Assembly: GCA_964640055.1 (NCBI GenBank) | Contig: CAZXFH010000027.1 | Coordinates: 1 to 45,061 of the forward strand | Reading direction: 5' to 3' | Source of the DNA: CAZXFH01 sp964640055 | GTDB lineage: Bacteria > Fidelibacterota > UBA2242 > JAFGTP01 | DNA: 45,061 bases | Shown here: positions 8,358-17,117 of the stretch, piece after piece | Numbering within the stretch: the stretch's first letter is position 1 | How the letters are laid out: the number at the start of each line of letters is the position of its first letter | The notes under the pieces: generated by a model | Told to the model about the DNA's origin: nothing | Databases searched by the model: none | Seen by the model: only the letters and a program-made list of their open reading frames with translations | Program-made: the position numbers and the translations under genes

Positions 8358-9106
8358 GTAAACGCATTATTCCCTGTCTGGACATTAAAGACGGCCAGAC
8401 CGTTAAAGGCGTCAATTTTGTCAATTTGCGCCAGGCCGGTGATCCGGTGGAACTGGGATCGGCTTATGCCCGGCAGGGGGCGGATGAACTGGTCTTTCTG
8501 GATATTACTGCCACGGTGGAGAAACGGGCCACTCTGGTAAGCCTGGTTAAAAGCATCGCTGCTGAACTCAATATCCCTTTTACCGTGGGCGGCGGGATCC
8601 GGAATGAACAGGATGTGGCCGCACTGTTAAATGCGGGTGCTGATAAGATAACGGTGAACAGCGCCGCGGTAAAGGAACCCGGTCTGATCTCGCGCTTGGA
8701 AAAACAGTTCGGCAGCCAGTGTATCGTATTAGCTATTGATGCCAAAAAAACAGCGGAAGACTGGACTGTTTATATCCACGGTGGCCGTACACCCACCAAT
8801 AAAAAAGCAATTAGCTGGGCGCAACAAGCCACTGACCTGGGAGCCGGTGAGATCCTGCTCACTTCCATGGATCATGATGGTACCCAACAGGGTTTTGCCG
8901 TGGAGCTGACGCGGTGCTTTGCCGCACAGCTCTCTATCCCGGTAATCGCTTCCGGAGGGGCCGGGACCTGTGCCCATTTCAAAGAGATATTTACCCATGG
9001 AAAAGCCGACGCCGCCCTGGCGGCCAGTATTTTTCATTTCGGTCAGATTCTAATACCCGAACTAAAACAGTACTTAAAATCCCATAATATCGAGGTACGT
9101 TTATGA
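8351..9106 (+). CDS. hisF: Imidazole glycerol phosphate synthase, cyclase subunit HisF
   Basis: Forms imidazole glycerol phosphate and AICAR from PRFAR and ammonia delivered by HisH. It is a 251-residue (beta/alpha)8 barrel. RIIPCLDIKDGQTVKGVNF carries the catalytic Asp11 equivalent; TVGGGIRN, TVNSAAV, LTSMDHDGTQQG with the second catalytic Asp, and IASGGAG are all present. The start overlaps hisA by seven bases, so the two are probably translationally coupled. Confidence 0.97.
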   Translation: MLSKRIIPCLDIKDGQTVKGVNFVNLRQAGDPVELGSAYARQGADELVFLDITATVEKRATLVSLVKSIAAELNIPFTVGGGIRNEQDVAALLNAGADKITVNSAAVKEPGLISRLEKQFGSQCIVLAIDAKKTAEDWTVYIHGGRTPTNKKAISWAQQATDLGAGEILLTSMDHDGTQQGFAVELTRCFAAQLSIPVIASGGAGTCAHFKEIFTHGKADAALAASIFHFGQILIPELKQYLKSHNIEVRL

Positions 9107-9696
9107 AAATAGATTTTGATAAAGGCAATGGGCTCGTTCCTGCTATCGTACAGGACGCCAATACCCACAAAGTGCTTATGCTGGGATATATGAACCAAGA
9201 TGCCTATAAGAAGACCCGTCAGACCGGCCGGGTTACTTTTTACAGCCGCTCCCGGCAAGAATTATGGACCAAGGGTGAGACTTCCGGGAATTATCTGTAT
9301 CTCCAGGAGATCCGGGTCGATTGCGATAATGACACCCTCCTGATCAAAGCCCATCCCAGCGGCTCGGTCTGTCATACCGGAAAAGATACCTGCTTTGAAG
9401 AAACCAATATTAGTGTGCAGGATTTTATTCACAGATTGGAAAATATTATCGCTGACCGTCAGCAAAATCCGCAAGCCGGCTCCTATACCTGCCAACTCTT
9501 CGATGTTGGTATCAAAAAAATCAGCCAGAAAGTAGGCGAAGAAGCGGTGGAAGTGATCATTGATGCCTTGGATGATAACATCAACGCTTTAAAAGAGGAA
9601 ACTGCGGATTTGCTCTATCATTTGTTAGTCTTGCTAAGAGCTCGTGATATTGACTGGGATGAGATCATGGCCACCCTGGCTGAGCGGCATAAGTAG
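9103..9696 (+). CDS. hisIE: Bifunctional phosphoribosyl-AMP cyclohydrolase / phosphoribosyl-ATP pyrophosphohydrolase HisIE
   Basis: Carries out steps two and three of histidine synthesis. Residues 1-115 are the HisI half with SRQELWTKGETSGN, the zinc/magnesium block VDCDNDTLLIK and CHTGKDTCF. Residues ~108-197 are the HisE half (MazG-like all-alpha fold) with ISQKVGEEAVEVIID and KEETADLLYHLLVLL. It overlaps hisF by four bases and is the last gene of the operon. The 170 bases to the convergent neighbour show no clear intrinsic terminator. Confidence 0.97.
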   Translation: MKIDFDKGNGLVPAIVQDANTHKVLMLGYMNQDAYKKTRQTGRVTFYSRSRQELWTKGETSGNYLYLQEIRVDCDNDTLLIKAHPSGSVCHTGKDTCFEETNISVQDFIHRLENIIADRQQNPQAGSYTCQLFDVGIKKISQKVGEEAVEVIIDALDDNINALKEETADLLYHLLVLLRARDIDWDEIMATLAERHK

Positions 9697-9866
9697 AGCC
9701 GACCAGATATAGCGGTAGAAGTCTCTCGAATAAGCTTTAATCTGAGTGCTAATGTCAATTTTTCGTACGAATAATGTGGAATATTTCACAAGATTCAAGG
9801 GAAAAGGGCAATTATTCTTAAATCATAAAAACCCTGGTAGCTTTGTCCTCTGATAAACTTGAAGCA

Positions 9867-10856
9867 TTATACTTCTAGAGACGGACGGTCACATTCCAGG
9901 GTTGCTTGCAATCCCTGATGAAGAGAGCGGGGCTGAAAGCCCAATGCCTGTTTGGCTTTGGTATTATCGCCCAGATAGGTCACACCTGCAGCCACCCGCA
10001 GACTTTCCGATGAATAAACAGCAGGAAGCTTCAAAAGCGCTTCAATAGGTTTCACCATCCGGGATAAAAATTTCAGTAACCAGGGTCTGGGCCTCAGTTT
10101 GGGAGGCTTTACATCAGCCAATTCCGCTGCCAGATCAATGGCCTCCTCCAGGGTATGGGGCGGTCCTCCTAAAATATAACTGTCACCTGGCTGACCCTTT
10201 TCCATGGCCAGCAGATGGCCGTTGACAATATCATCAATATAAGACCAGTTATAAGCGGTTTTTTTAGGTACCAGGAGCAGCTGCCCGTTCAACAAACGGT
10301 GAAGATAGTCACCAATCAGACTGTGATCTCCGGGGCCATAGACCACACCGGGCATGACAATTACCAGGGGTAAGCCCGGTTGCATATAGGGTACCGCCAA
10401 CTGGTGGTGAGCGATCCACTTGGTATGGTCATAACGGCTCAGATGGGTTCCATCAAACCGGTAGGTCTCATCAACGATTTCCCCTTTGGTATCGGAATTA
10501 ATGGCCAAACTGCTGGTATACACGCCCTTGCTGATTTGGTATTCCTGCATTAATTCGAGAATGTTGCGGGTTCCCGTAACATTAATGGCATCCATCTGAT
10601 CTTTTTCTTGCTGAGTATGCAGTCCGATTTTATACATGGCCGCCAGATGAAATACCCGTTCCGCTTTTCGGATACCAGCTCGCAGGGATTCTTTGGCGGT
10701 AATATCCCCCTGAATGATATGAACCCCGAGTGTACTCAGCTGGACCGCCTTGCGGGGATCCCGCACTACCGCAATTACTTCCTCACCCCGGCCTCTAAGT
10801 TCCCTGGCAAGTTGAAAACCGATAAATCCAGTGGCACCGGTGATAAAATATTTCAT
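9867..10856 (-). CDS. NAD-dependent epimerase/dehydratase (extended SDR, HpnA/DFR-like)
   Basis: The 329 residues begin with the Rossmann motif GATGFIG (residues 7-13), then FHLAA, NVTGTRNIL, TSSLA and the catalytic Tyr142-x3-Lys146 (YDHTKWIAH), all typical of extended short-chain dehydrogenases. The overall pattern resembles hopanoid-associated sugar epimerases and dihydroflavonol-4-reductase-like enzymes. The substrate cannot be told. It is the last gene of a reverse-strand cluster with a CDP-alcohol phosphatidyltransferase and a GtrA remnant, so a role in lipid or cell-surface sugar modification is plausible. It lies 50 bases downstream of its neighbour. Confidence 0.88.
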   Translation of the reverse strand: MKYFITGATGFIGFQLARELRGRGEEVIAVVRDPRKAVQLSTLGVHIIQGDITAKESLRAGIRKAERVFHLAAMYKIGLHTQQEKDQMDAINVTGTRNILELMQEYQISKGVYTSSLAINSDTKGEIVDETYRFDGTHLSRYDHTKWIAHHQLAVPYMQPGLPLVIVMPGVVYGPGDHSLIGDYLHRLLNGQLLLVPKKTAYNWSYIDDIVNGHLLAMEKGQPGDSYILGGPPHTLEEAIDLAAELADVKPPKLRPRPWLLKFLSRMVKPIEALLKLPAVYSSESLRVAAGVTYLGDNTKAKQALGFQPRSLHQGLQATLECDRPSLEV

Positions 10857-10906
10857 CTCAAACCCTCAATTTTCAGCCGTAATCAAAGCCGGGAATGCAA
10901 ATAAAA

Positions 10907-11605
10907 TTAGTGGGGTCTTTTTTTATTTTTCTTTTGCAGACGGGCTTCCCAATCCAGACGAATAGCGGCTTTCACTGAGGCAATTACAAAAACACAAATA
11001 AATATAGTGGAAATGATTACCGCCCCAATATCCACTGCAGAAAAAATACTATTCTCAAAATGGATAATCACCGGATTCCAAAAAATCAGTAAAGTATTCA
11101 CAGCGATTAAGATAATACGAATCTCTGTCGGACCGATCTTGGCAAAAGAAATCCGGAAAACCCGCTCACTATAAGCATCCACATGAGCATAAACATTCAA
11201 CAATAAGTATCCCAAAGCCAGAAACAAAGCGGATTCGATCTGCATAAGGGGCGACAATCCAAAACCAATGCAAACCAGCACAGTGGAACAGGCATCGGAA
11301 ATGTGATCTACAAAATACCCGTACCGCTCCCGCTCAGCATGGCGTACACGGGCCAGGGTTCCATCCAGACTATCGGCAAACCAATGCAAAATGAATCCAA
11401 AATTACTGAGTAACAACCAAAACCTTGAATACCAGGTCAGAATATATCCAGTCGTAATAATCAAAGCAGCCACCAATCCCAAAACAGTCAGGTGATCCGG
11501 TACGACCCAGCGGGGTAGTGCCCGGGCCATAATGGGTAGTATTCTCTGCTCAATTGGTCCGGTATAGGTATTGATAATCCGGCGGGCGTTTTTTTGTTTT
11601 TGCAT
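10907..11605 (-). CDS. CDP-alcohol phosphatidyltransferase family protein
   Basis: Integral membrane enzyme transferring a phosphatidyl or similar group from CDP-diacylglycerol (or another CDP-alcohol) to an alcohol. The diagnostic motif D-x2-DG-x2-AR-x9-G-x3-D-x3-D is complete at residues 78-104 (DSLDGTLAR through GYFVDHISD). About six hydrophobic segments are visible. The 232 residues exceed a minimal family member slightly. GAGGAG sits just before the ATG. It lies 12 bases after the gtrA remnant, which suggests one transcript. The acceptor alcohol cannot be inferred. Confidence 0.88.
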   Translation of the reverse strand: MQKQKNARRIINTYTGPIEQRILPIMARALPRWVVPDHLTVLGLVAALIITTGYILTWYSRFWLLLSNFGFILHWFADSLDGTLARVRHAERERYGYFVDHISDACSTVLVCIGFGLSPLMQIESALFLALGYLLLNVYAHVDAYSERVFRISFAKIGPTEIRIILIAVNTLLIFWNPVIIHFENSIFSAVDIGAVIISTIFICVFVIASVKAAIRLDWEARLQKKNKKRPH

Positions 11606-11617
11606 GTTACTCCTCTG

Positions 11618-12039
11618 CTATTTGTGTTGGGTCGTCCGGGCCTTATTAAAAATGAGTAATTCATTGGCTAACAACTTGAACACCGGACCGGCCAGCATAC
11701 CAATGATATCTGCCACTAATATAGTGCACCCCCAGGAAATGGTGCAATGGCCACAGAATCCCCCAATTCACGATAAAATCAATCGAGGCGGTCACCACAT
11801 TGTACTTGAACAAACACTTAAAAAAATCAGGCACATTCCCTTTTACCCGCTGCTTCCAAGTAATGCCAGGTAAAGTTGTGCACAATCGCCAGTTCGATGG
11901 CAATGGCCCCTGCCAGCGGGACCGACAGGTGTAGCTGGGCGTGTAAGAGCCACAGTGAGCCCAAATTCACCAGGGTTCCGATCCAGGCCACCATCTGAAA
12001 GCGAACTATTTTGATCAAAGGTATATCTTTTAACTTCAA
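11618..12039 (-). pseudogene. GtrA-family membrane protein, two frameshifts
   Basis: Three reading frames in series give one GtrA-like four-helix protein (flippase-type helper for lipid-linked sugars). Frame one from ATG 12039 gives LGSLWLLHAQLHLSV and ELAIVHNFTWHY. Frame two, from about 11855, gives TWKQRVKG and IDFIVNWGILW. Frame three, from about 11721, gives DIIGMLAGPVFKLLANE and ends at TAG 11618. Each junction can be explained by one extra base. Sequencing error is a real alternative, because the remaining sequence is well conserved and the cluster around it is intact. The region 12040-12246 upstream is AT-rich and would hold the divergent promoters; I see no convincing -35/-10 pair. 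Confidence 0.7.
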
Positions 12040-12246
12040 GTATTATCCGGTTTCCTAATAAGAAAAAACTCCCATAACCCAATTTACAGAGAGTTTACCT
12101 GATAAACCAAATTGAATTTTCAGGGTAATTGCAGAGTTTTATTTAGCTTGAACCGAATAGACGCATTGAAAAGACTATTTATAATTGGAAATTAAAATAT
12201 TATTCCATAATCTTTCAGTGTTAATGTTAATTAAACGGAAAATGAA

Positions 12247-14952
12247 ATGAAATTAATCAAAATTGTTAGTTTTTACTTACTTTTCGGTAGTGTACTCCTG
12301 ATCGCCTCCCAGGCCGGGAAAGTCTATCTGGTCTTGGGCTCGGATACCGCGATCTGGGATGGCATGAGCACCGGCCGTTTTCACTGTACCTATGATCTGA
12401 GTTTGTATACGGATCCCACCCGTAATGCCAATCAGATCATGGATTCCAGCTACCGGAATCAGTTCGTTGATTCCTACGGGACCCCGATGAAAATGACCTG
12501 GTGGATGATGTGTGGTAACATTTTCCGCTATGCCACCAACACCAATATTCCGATTCCGAATATCATGACCATGTACTTGATGAAAAAATACTACCTCCCG
12601 GAAATAAATGCGATCGGTGACGAGCTCTCGCTGCATTACCATACTTTTAAATGGAGTGATTATGATGGGGATGGCCTGTGGTACTGGAATCAAGCGCTGA
12701 CCTTTTCCGAATGTCGGGATGATTGGAATTTTACCCTGTGTCAACTTCTGCTGGAAGAGCAGGTTTTCCCGGTCTCCTTCCGCAGTGGCTGGCACTACAT
12801 GGACAATGAATGGCAGCAAAATTTGAATGACCTCCTTCCCTACAGCATGCACAATGCCTATCCGTCCAAAAAAACTGAAGATACCGAACCCCTGGACAAT
12901 GTAATTGACTGGTCGCAGGCACCATCAGAATTTGTGCCCTATCATCCCGCTCCGGAAAACTACCAACTGCCGGGCGACAGTCCGGGCTGGAATTTGCGTT
13001 CGGCCCATTTCTGGGGCGTTCGTGCGCGTGACCTGATGGATACGGTTTTTGCCGCAGCTGCCAATGGCACGGATCAAATAGCCTGCTTCTGGGGGCATCT
13101 CCCGGAAACAGATTTTAACACCAATGTTGAAATTATGGATAGCCTGGCCCACAAAATGGCCAATAAATATCCGGAAGTGAAATTTCGCTACTGTACTGCT
13201 ATCGAAGGCATGCAGCGCTGGCAGCAGACGAGCGACAGCCTGGCTCCTGAAGTCACTCTGGAACAAACCGGCAATGAAACGGAAATTGGCTTCCGGATTA
13301 CCTCCAATGAAGCCACCTTTCAGCCGGTTCCTTTTCTGGCAGTCAAGGATATCTATGAAAATTATTTTATCATGGATTGCTATGCGACGGGCACAAACAC
13401 CTGGGAAACAACCGAAACAATCAACCGGGAGCTGCTTGCCAAAGTAGGGGCGGCCCTCTGTGATAGTATGGGTAACCAAAGTATGGAATTTATCAAATAT
13501 CTGCCCGATGACCAGTTCATTGACAATACTGACGATGGTTATACCGAGCTGGCGGGTAACTGGACGACCACAACAGACCGGACCTGGGGACTGGACGCCA
13601 GAATAAGCACCCTCAGCGAAAACGATTCAAATGTGGTTCAGTGGACTCCGGCGATCCAGAAAAGCGGTTTATACAATCTCTTTATTCAGGTGCCTACGGT
13701 AAACAATGCTGCCGAACACACTGTTTTCAAAATCATCGCTGGTGGCATACCGGTGGATACCATCACTTTTGATGCGGCCCTGCCACCGGATGAATGGATC
13801 TATATCAGCACCACAGAGCTATCCGCAGGGGCCAGCAACCATTTACAGATGAAAATAAAAAACACCTCGCAAACAGAGGTTCAGATCGCGGCGGATGTGG
13901 CCAAATTTTCGGCTCTGGTGCGGGAATATGATTTGGTCTTTGACACCGATTTGATCTACTTCGGGGAAGTCAGTGTCGAAGACACCGTTACCCAAACCTT
14001 AAAGTTACAGAATCAGGGTTATCAAGCGCTCACTATTCAAGAGGTCACCTCTCTGAAAGGGCTATGTCAGGTTACGGCTGAATTTCCGTTGCAGGTCCCG
14101 CAAATGGGCTCGATCCAACTGCCAGTTTGGTTCTACAGTACGGAATTAGGGTCAGTGTCGGATACCCTGCTGATCACCAGTAACGATCCGCGTAATCCAC
14201 AAAGCAAAATCCCGGTGAGCGCGGATGTACGACCTTTCTTTACCATCATCGATAATGAGGACTCTGTTTATTATCAGGAATATGGTAATTGGCACACCAG
14301 TGTAGCCGAGGCCTATGGTCCTTCCAGCCGCTATGCCTGGCTCAACTCCAGTCCCTTAGCCAGTGCGGAATTCCAATCCCGGGTAAAGAAAAATGGCATC
14401 TATGAAATTTTTGAAATTGTTCCCCGGACAGTAAACGCCACTGATCATGCCCTCTATAAACTGATTGTTGGGGAAACAGTAAAGGATTCAATTATTATCA
14501 ATCAAAACACCGATAGCGGGGGTTGGATATCCCTGGGTCAATATTATCTGCCAGCAGATGAGGCTGTTAAGATAAAAGTGATTGATACTGGTCAGAGCAC
14601 CCTGGGGCATGTACTGCGGGCCGATGCGATCAAGATCAGCCTGATCGAAGAAGTAACTCAGATCGCAGACAGTCAGGACCAGATACCTTTGACATATTCT
14701 CTGGGTCAGAATTATCCCAATCCCTTCAACGCAACCACCACGATTCCCTATACCATTCCCAAACAGGGCCGCGTTCAGGTGACGATCTACAATACGCTGG
14801 GACAAACAGTGGTAAAACTGGTGGATGAGATCCAAACAGCGGGGCAATACCAAGTAAAATTGCAGGTGGGTCATTATGGTTCCGGCATCTATCTCTACCA
14901 GCTGAAAACCGATCAATACTGTGCCACCAAAAAATTGATCCTGGTGAAGTGA
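12247..14952 (+). CDS. Secreted polysaccharide-deacetylase-like protein with two golvesin-type modules and sorting domain
   Basis: 901 residues. An N-terminal signal peptide (hydrophobic residues 5-21) precedes a ~400-residue domain with GDELSLHYHTF and other features reminiscent of NodB-like carbohydrate esterases, but I cannot identify all metal ligands. Two golvesin/xanthan-lyase C-terminal-like beta modules follow (about 13515-13917 and 14245-14650). They flank an ASPM/Hydin-type module (about 13930-14230, LIYFGEVSVEDT, LLITSNDPRNP). The end carries a type IX sorting domain (NYPNPFNATTTI, IYNTLGQTV, SGIYLYQL). It is likely a secreted enzyme acting on polysaccharide; the catalytic assignment is tentative. 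Confidence 0.75.
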   Translation: MKLIKIVSFYLLFGSVLLIASQAGKVYLVLGSDTAIWDGMSTGRFHCTYDLSLYTDPTRNANQIMDSSYRNQFVDSYGTPMKMTWWMMCGNIFRYATNTNIPIPNIMTMYLMKKYYLPEINAIGDELSLHYHTFKWSDYDGDGLWYWNQALTFSECRDDWNFTLCQLLLEEQVFPVSFRSGWHYMDNEWQQNLNDLLPYSMHNAYPSKKTEDTEPLDNVIDWSQAPSEFVPYHPAPENYQLPGDSPGWNLRSAHFWGVRARDLMDTVFAAAANGTDQIACFWGHLPETDFNTNVEIMDSLAHKMANKYPEVKFRYCTAIEGMQRWQQTSDSLAPEVTLEQTGNETEIGFRITSNEATFQPVPFLAVKDIYENYFIMDCYATGTNTWETTETINRELLAKVGAALCDSMGNQSMEFIKYLPDDQFIDNTDDGYTELAGNWTTTTDRTWGLDARISTLSENDSNVVQWTPAIQKSGLYNLFIQVPTVNNAAEHTVFKIIAGGIPVDTITFDAALPPDEWIYISTTELSAGASNHLQMKIKNTSQTEVQIAADVAKFSALVREYDLVFDTDLIYFGEVSVEDTVTQTLKLQNQGYQALTIQEVTSLKGLCQVTAEFPLQVPQMGSIQLPVWFYSTELGSVSDTLLITSNDPRNPQSKIPVSADVRPFFTIIDNEDSVYYQEYGNWHTSVAEAYGPSSRYAWLNSSPLASAEFQSRVKKNGIYEIFEIVPRTVNATDHALYKLIVGETVKDSIIINQNTDSGGWISLGQYYLPADEAVKIKVIDTGQSTLGHVLRADAIKISLIEEVTQIADSQDQIPLTYSLGQNYPNPFNATTTIPYTIPKQGRVQVTIYNTLGQTVVKLVDEIQTAGQYQVKLQVGHYGSGIYLYQLKTDQYCATKKLILVK

Positions 14953-15069
14953 ACAGACCAAACCAAATTGGCCAGCCCTTTCGAAGGCTGCCGGTGGTTG
15001 GCAATCGGGAAACTGTTAAAACCGTTTCTGTAATTTTGAGTTTTTGTTATTTTCGCGTTAACTCTCGCA

Positions 15070-15089
15070 CCCACAGTTAAAACTGTGGG
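15070..15089. repeat. Perfect hairpin CCCACAGTT-AA-AACTGTGGG
   Basis: Nine perfect pairs with a two-base loop. It may act as a transcript end or mRNA-stabilising structure for the upstream deacetylase-like gene, 118 bases away, but no T run follows. Confidence 0.5.
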
Positions 15090-15206
15090 TTAATCCGAAT
15101 AATACCTGGACAGCGATGATTTTTGCTAAGGGTCACACCGCAGAGCAGTGTGGCCAGACTAGACTTCGTCCCGATAGCTGATCTTATACTCGAGCTGAGG
15201 ACTAGG

Positions 15207-15259
15207 ACAACCCCCTTTATCCCCCTTTGATAAGGGGGACGTTTTTTTTGACTGAGTGT
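15207..15259 (+). repeat. CCCCCTT palindromic repeat, copy 1
   Basis: TCCCCCTT-TGAT-AAGGGGGA (15220-15239) is preceded by ACAACCCCCT and followed by CG and eight T. It shares about 50 bases with the copy at 15523-15575. As RNA from the plus strand it could work as an intrinsic terminator. Confidence 0.7.
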
Positions 15260-15453
15260 CATAGAATCAACATCGCTCATAATCATTGTGAATTTTTACA
15301 CCTCTCCTGATTCCCACAGTGGGGTTTTCTCGAGGTCATTTTTCAAATAATTTTTCAGTTTACACCTCATTTGGTTTTATTCTAAATTGCTGATTTACAA
15401 GTCATGCTCAACTGCTCAACTCAAAAAACCAAACCGACCCTATCGCGTTCAGG

Positions 15454-15485
15454 TCCCCCCTATGAAGGGGGGAAGTGAAGGGGGG
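15454..15485. repeat. C6/G6 palindromic repeat, copy 2
   Basis: TCCCCCC (15454-15460) and GGGGGGA (15467-15473) are separated by TATGAA, with another G6 at 15480-15485. The arrangement is that of copies 1 and 3 in opposite orientation, with GGTCCCCCC leading in. Confidence 0.55.
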
Positions 15486-15522
15486 TGTCAGACAATCAGT
15501 AGTTCTTATGACCCCAGTTCTT

Positions 15523-15575
15523 ACAACCCCCTGTCTCCCCCTTTGATAAGGGGGACCTTTTTTTGAGCGGGTGTT
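15523..15575 (+). repeat. CCCCCTT palindromic repeat, copy 3
   Basis: ACAACCCCCT, then TCCCCCTT-TGAT-AAGGGGGA (15536-15555), then CC and seven T. It is a near copy of 15207-15259 in the same orientation, 316 bases downstream. The similarity decays in the flanks. Confidence 0.7.
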
Positions 15576-15625
15576 GTTTTATCGGTATCTCTCATTATAT
15601 TCATCGGTTATGATACCTCCCTATA

Positions 15626-15640
15626 TCCCCCAGGGGGGGA
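15626..15640. repeat. C5/G7 palindrome, copy 4
   Basis: TCCCCC-A-GGGGGGGA, a shortened relative of the other three, with the same CCT lead-in and GACCTAA exit. Confidence 0.4.
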
Positions 15641-15815
15641 CCTAATTTAGAAAATTGCTGAATAATTAACATTAGGGTTAGATATGGAATATCACAATAG
15701 GAAATACGAAATGATTGTAATTCATAATTCACAAATAAATGCTTGGTAGATCACTCATATTTCCATAATATTCAGTTGATTATGAATTGGTTAATACTTT
15801 TATAAAGAGTTGATC

Positions 15816-16508
15816 ATGCGTCAAATTTTCCCCCTGGGTTGTCTACCCTTTATGTTCTTCCTTTTAATTCTATTAATTCCCCTTTTTCTGGCAGACGTGA
15901 TGTTGACCGCTTTGAGCCGCTTGGGCTTAGCGCCGCTGAGCGCCCTGATTACCGGTATTGGAATTTTCCTAGGTGGCATCGTCAATATTCCTGTCAAGCA
16001 AGTGAGACGCGAGCAGCCGATTGATAACAGACCGTCGCGACTATACGGTCTGGACCGCTTTTTCCCCCGGCAAACCAGTTCGCGCAATTACACGGTGATT
16101 GCCGTTAATCTGGGAGGGTGCGTTATTCCGGCTTGTTTGGCTGTCTATGAATTATTACGGCTGCTCGCTCAAGGAGCTGCCCCTCTGATGGCAGCCCTGT
16201 TTGCGATTGCCATCAATGTGGGAATCTGCTACTGGTTAGCCCGGCCGATTCCGAATACCGGCATTGCTTTGCCAGCCTTGGTTCCGGGCATCACAGCAGC
16301 GCTATTGGCCTTGCTTTTTATGCCTGATTTTGCCCCACCGGTCGCTTTTGCCGCCGGTGTCCTAGGGCCTTTGATCGGCGCTGACCTGCTGCACCTGAAA
16401 GACATCCGCCGGATTGCCACCCGGGTCGCCAGTATTGGCGGGGCCGGAACCTTTGATGGCATTGTGATCTCCGGTTTACTGGCCACGCTGCTGGTCCCCT
16501 CTCTGTAA
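15816..16508 (+). CDS. DUF1614-family membrane protein
   Basis: About 230 residues with six or seven hydrophobic segments. The conserved blocks fit the DUF1614 family: GGIVNIPV in the first half, a NLGGCVIPACLAVYELL helix, ALPALVPGITAALLALL, FAAGVLGPLIGADLLHL and the closing ASIGGAGTFDGIVISGLLA. The function of the family is unknown; the Gly/Pro-rich helices suggest a transporter-like or channel-like protein. ATG 15816 is preceded by AAAGAG; a TTG six bases earlier is also in frame. It seems to be a single-gene unit. Confidence 0.8.
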   Translation: MRQIFPLGCLPFMFFLLILLIPLFLADVMLTALSRLGLAPLSALITGIGIFLGGIVNIPVKQVRREQPIDNRPSRLYGLDRFFPRQTSSRNYTVIAVNLGGCVIPACLAVYELLRLLAQGAAPLMAALFAIAINVGICYWLARPIPNTGIALPALVPGITAALLALLFMPDFAPPVAFAAGVLGPLIGADLLHLKDIRRIATRVASIGGAGTFDGIVISGLLATLLVPSL

Positions 16509-16581
16509 ACACCTGCTTTGGTCTAATTACTAAGTATCAGTGCTTGGTTTTTACGTATAACACTTTTATACATTTCTAAAC

Positions 16582-16604
16582 AATATTCGGCTAAATTGAA
16601 TATT
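16582..16604. repeat. Inverted repeat upstream of the encapsulin operon
   Basis: AATATTC (16582-16588) and GAATATT (16598-16604) form a 7-9-7 inverted repeat 135 bases before the encapsulated ferritin start. A -10-like TATAAT lies at 16671-16676. It could be an operator; the spacing does not match a Fur box. Confidence 0.3.
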
Positions 16605-16738
16605 ATCGGGTTATTTCTCCGGGGGCAATTTTTGGCCTGGAGTTGCTTTTCAGGCATTATATGGTTAATTTATAATATGATGTAACCATTAAAATTTTAT
16701 TTTATCTAAAATTTGTTAAACAAAAGAGGAGGTTTAAG

Positions 16739-17101
16739 ATGTCATACTATCATGAACCGGTTGAAGAGCTCAGTGCGCAGACCCGTAACTGTACCCGGGC
16801 ACTCAACAGCTTAAAAGAAGAGATCGAAGCAGCGGACTGGTACAACCAGCGGGTGGATGCCAGTCAGGATGAAAATCTGAAAAATATTCTCGCCCATAAC
16901 CGGGACGAAGAGATCGAACATGCCTGTATGTTGATCGAGTGGTTGCGTCGCAATATGGATGGTTGGGACGAGGAATTGAAAACCTATCTGTTTAAAGAAG
17001 GCGATATAACCCAACTGGAAGAAGCAGGCGCAGAAAATGAAGCGGATCCCGATACTACTTCCGGGGAATCAACAAGTTTAAATATCGGCAAAAACAAATA
17101 A
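16739..17101 (+). CDS. Encapsulated ferritin-like protein (EncFtn)
   Basis: Iron-oxidising cargo of encapsulin nanocompartments: it forms ring-like decamers with ferroxidase sites at subunit interfaces and delivers ferric iron into the shell. Of 120 residues, the two-helix core keeps the residues known from the R. rubrum protein: Glu27, Glu28, Glu30, Trp34 and Tyr35 (KEEIEAADWY) plus Glu58 and His61 (DEEIEH). The C-terminal tail is acidic and ends in SLNIGKNK, a typical family-1 encapsulin targeting peptide. A strong ribosome site, GAGGAGG, precedes the ATG. The shell gene follows 16 bases later. Confidence 0.95.
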   Translation: MSYYHEPVEELSAQTRNCTRALNSLKEEIEAADWYNQRVDASQDENLKNILAHNRDEEIEHACMLIEWLRRNMDGWDEELKTYLFKEGDITQLEEAGAENEADPDTTSGESTSLNIGKNK

Positions 17102-17117
17102 TTAGGAGAAAGATACC

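Larger units (their letters stand above)
14953..15815. other. Gene-free, hairpin-rich intergenic region
   Basis: These 863 bases hold no convincing gene. They contain a 20-base perfect-stem hairpin, a second stem at 15133-15157 (GGTCACAC / GTGTGGCC, one wobble), and at least four C5-6/G5-7 palindromes listed separately. The last 150 bases before 15816 are AT-rich and probably hold the promoter of the DUF1614 gene. Confidence 0.6.

Noticed and set aside
15207..15640. Possible CRISPR array from repeated C/G-rich motifs
   Set aside because: Only four copies with irregular spacing (316 bases between the best two), diverging flanks and no cas genes.
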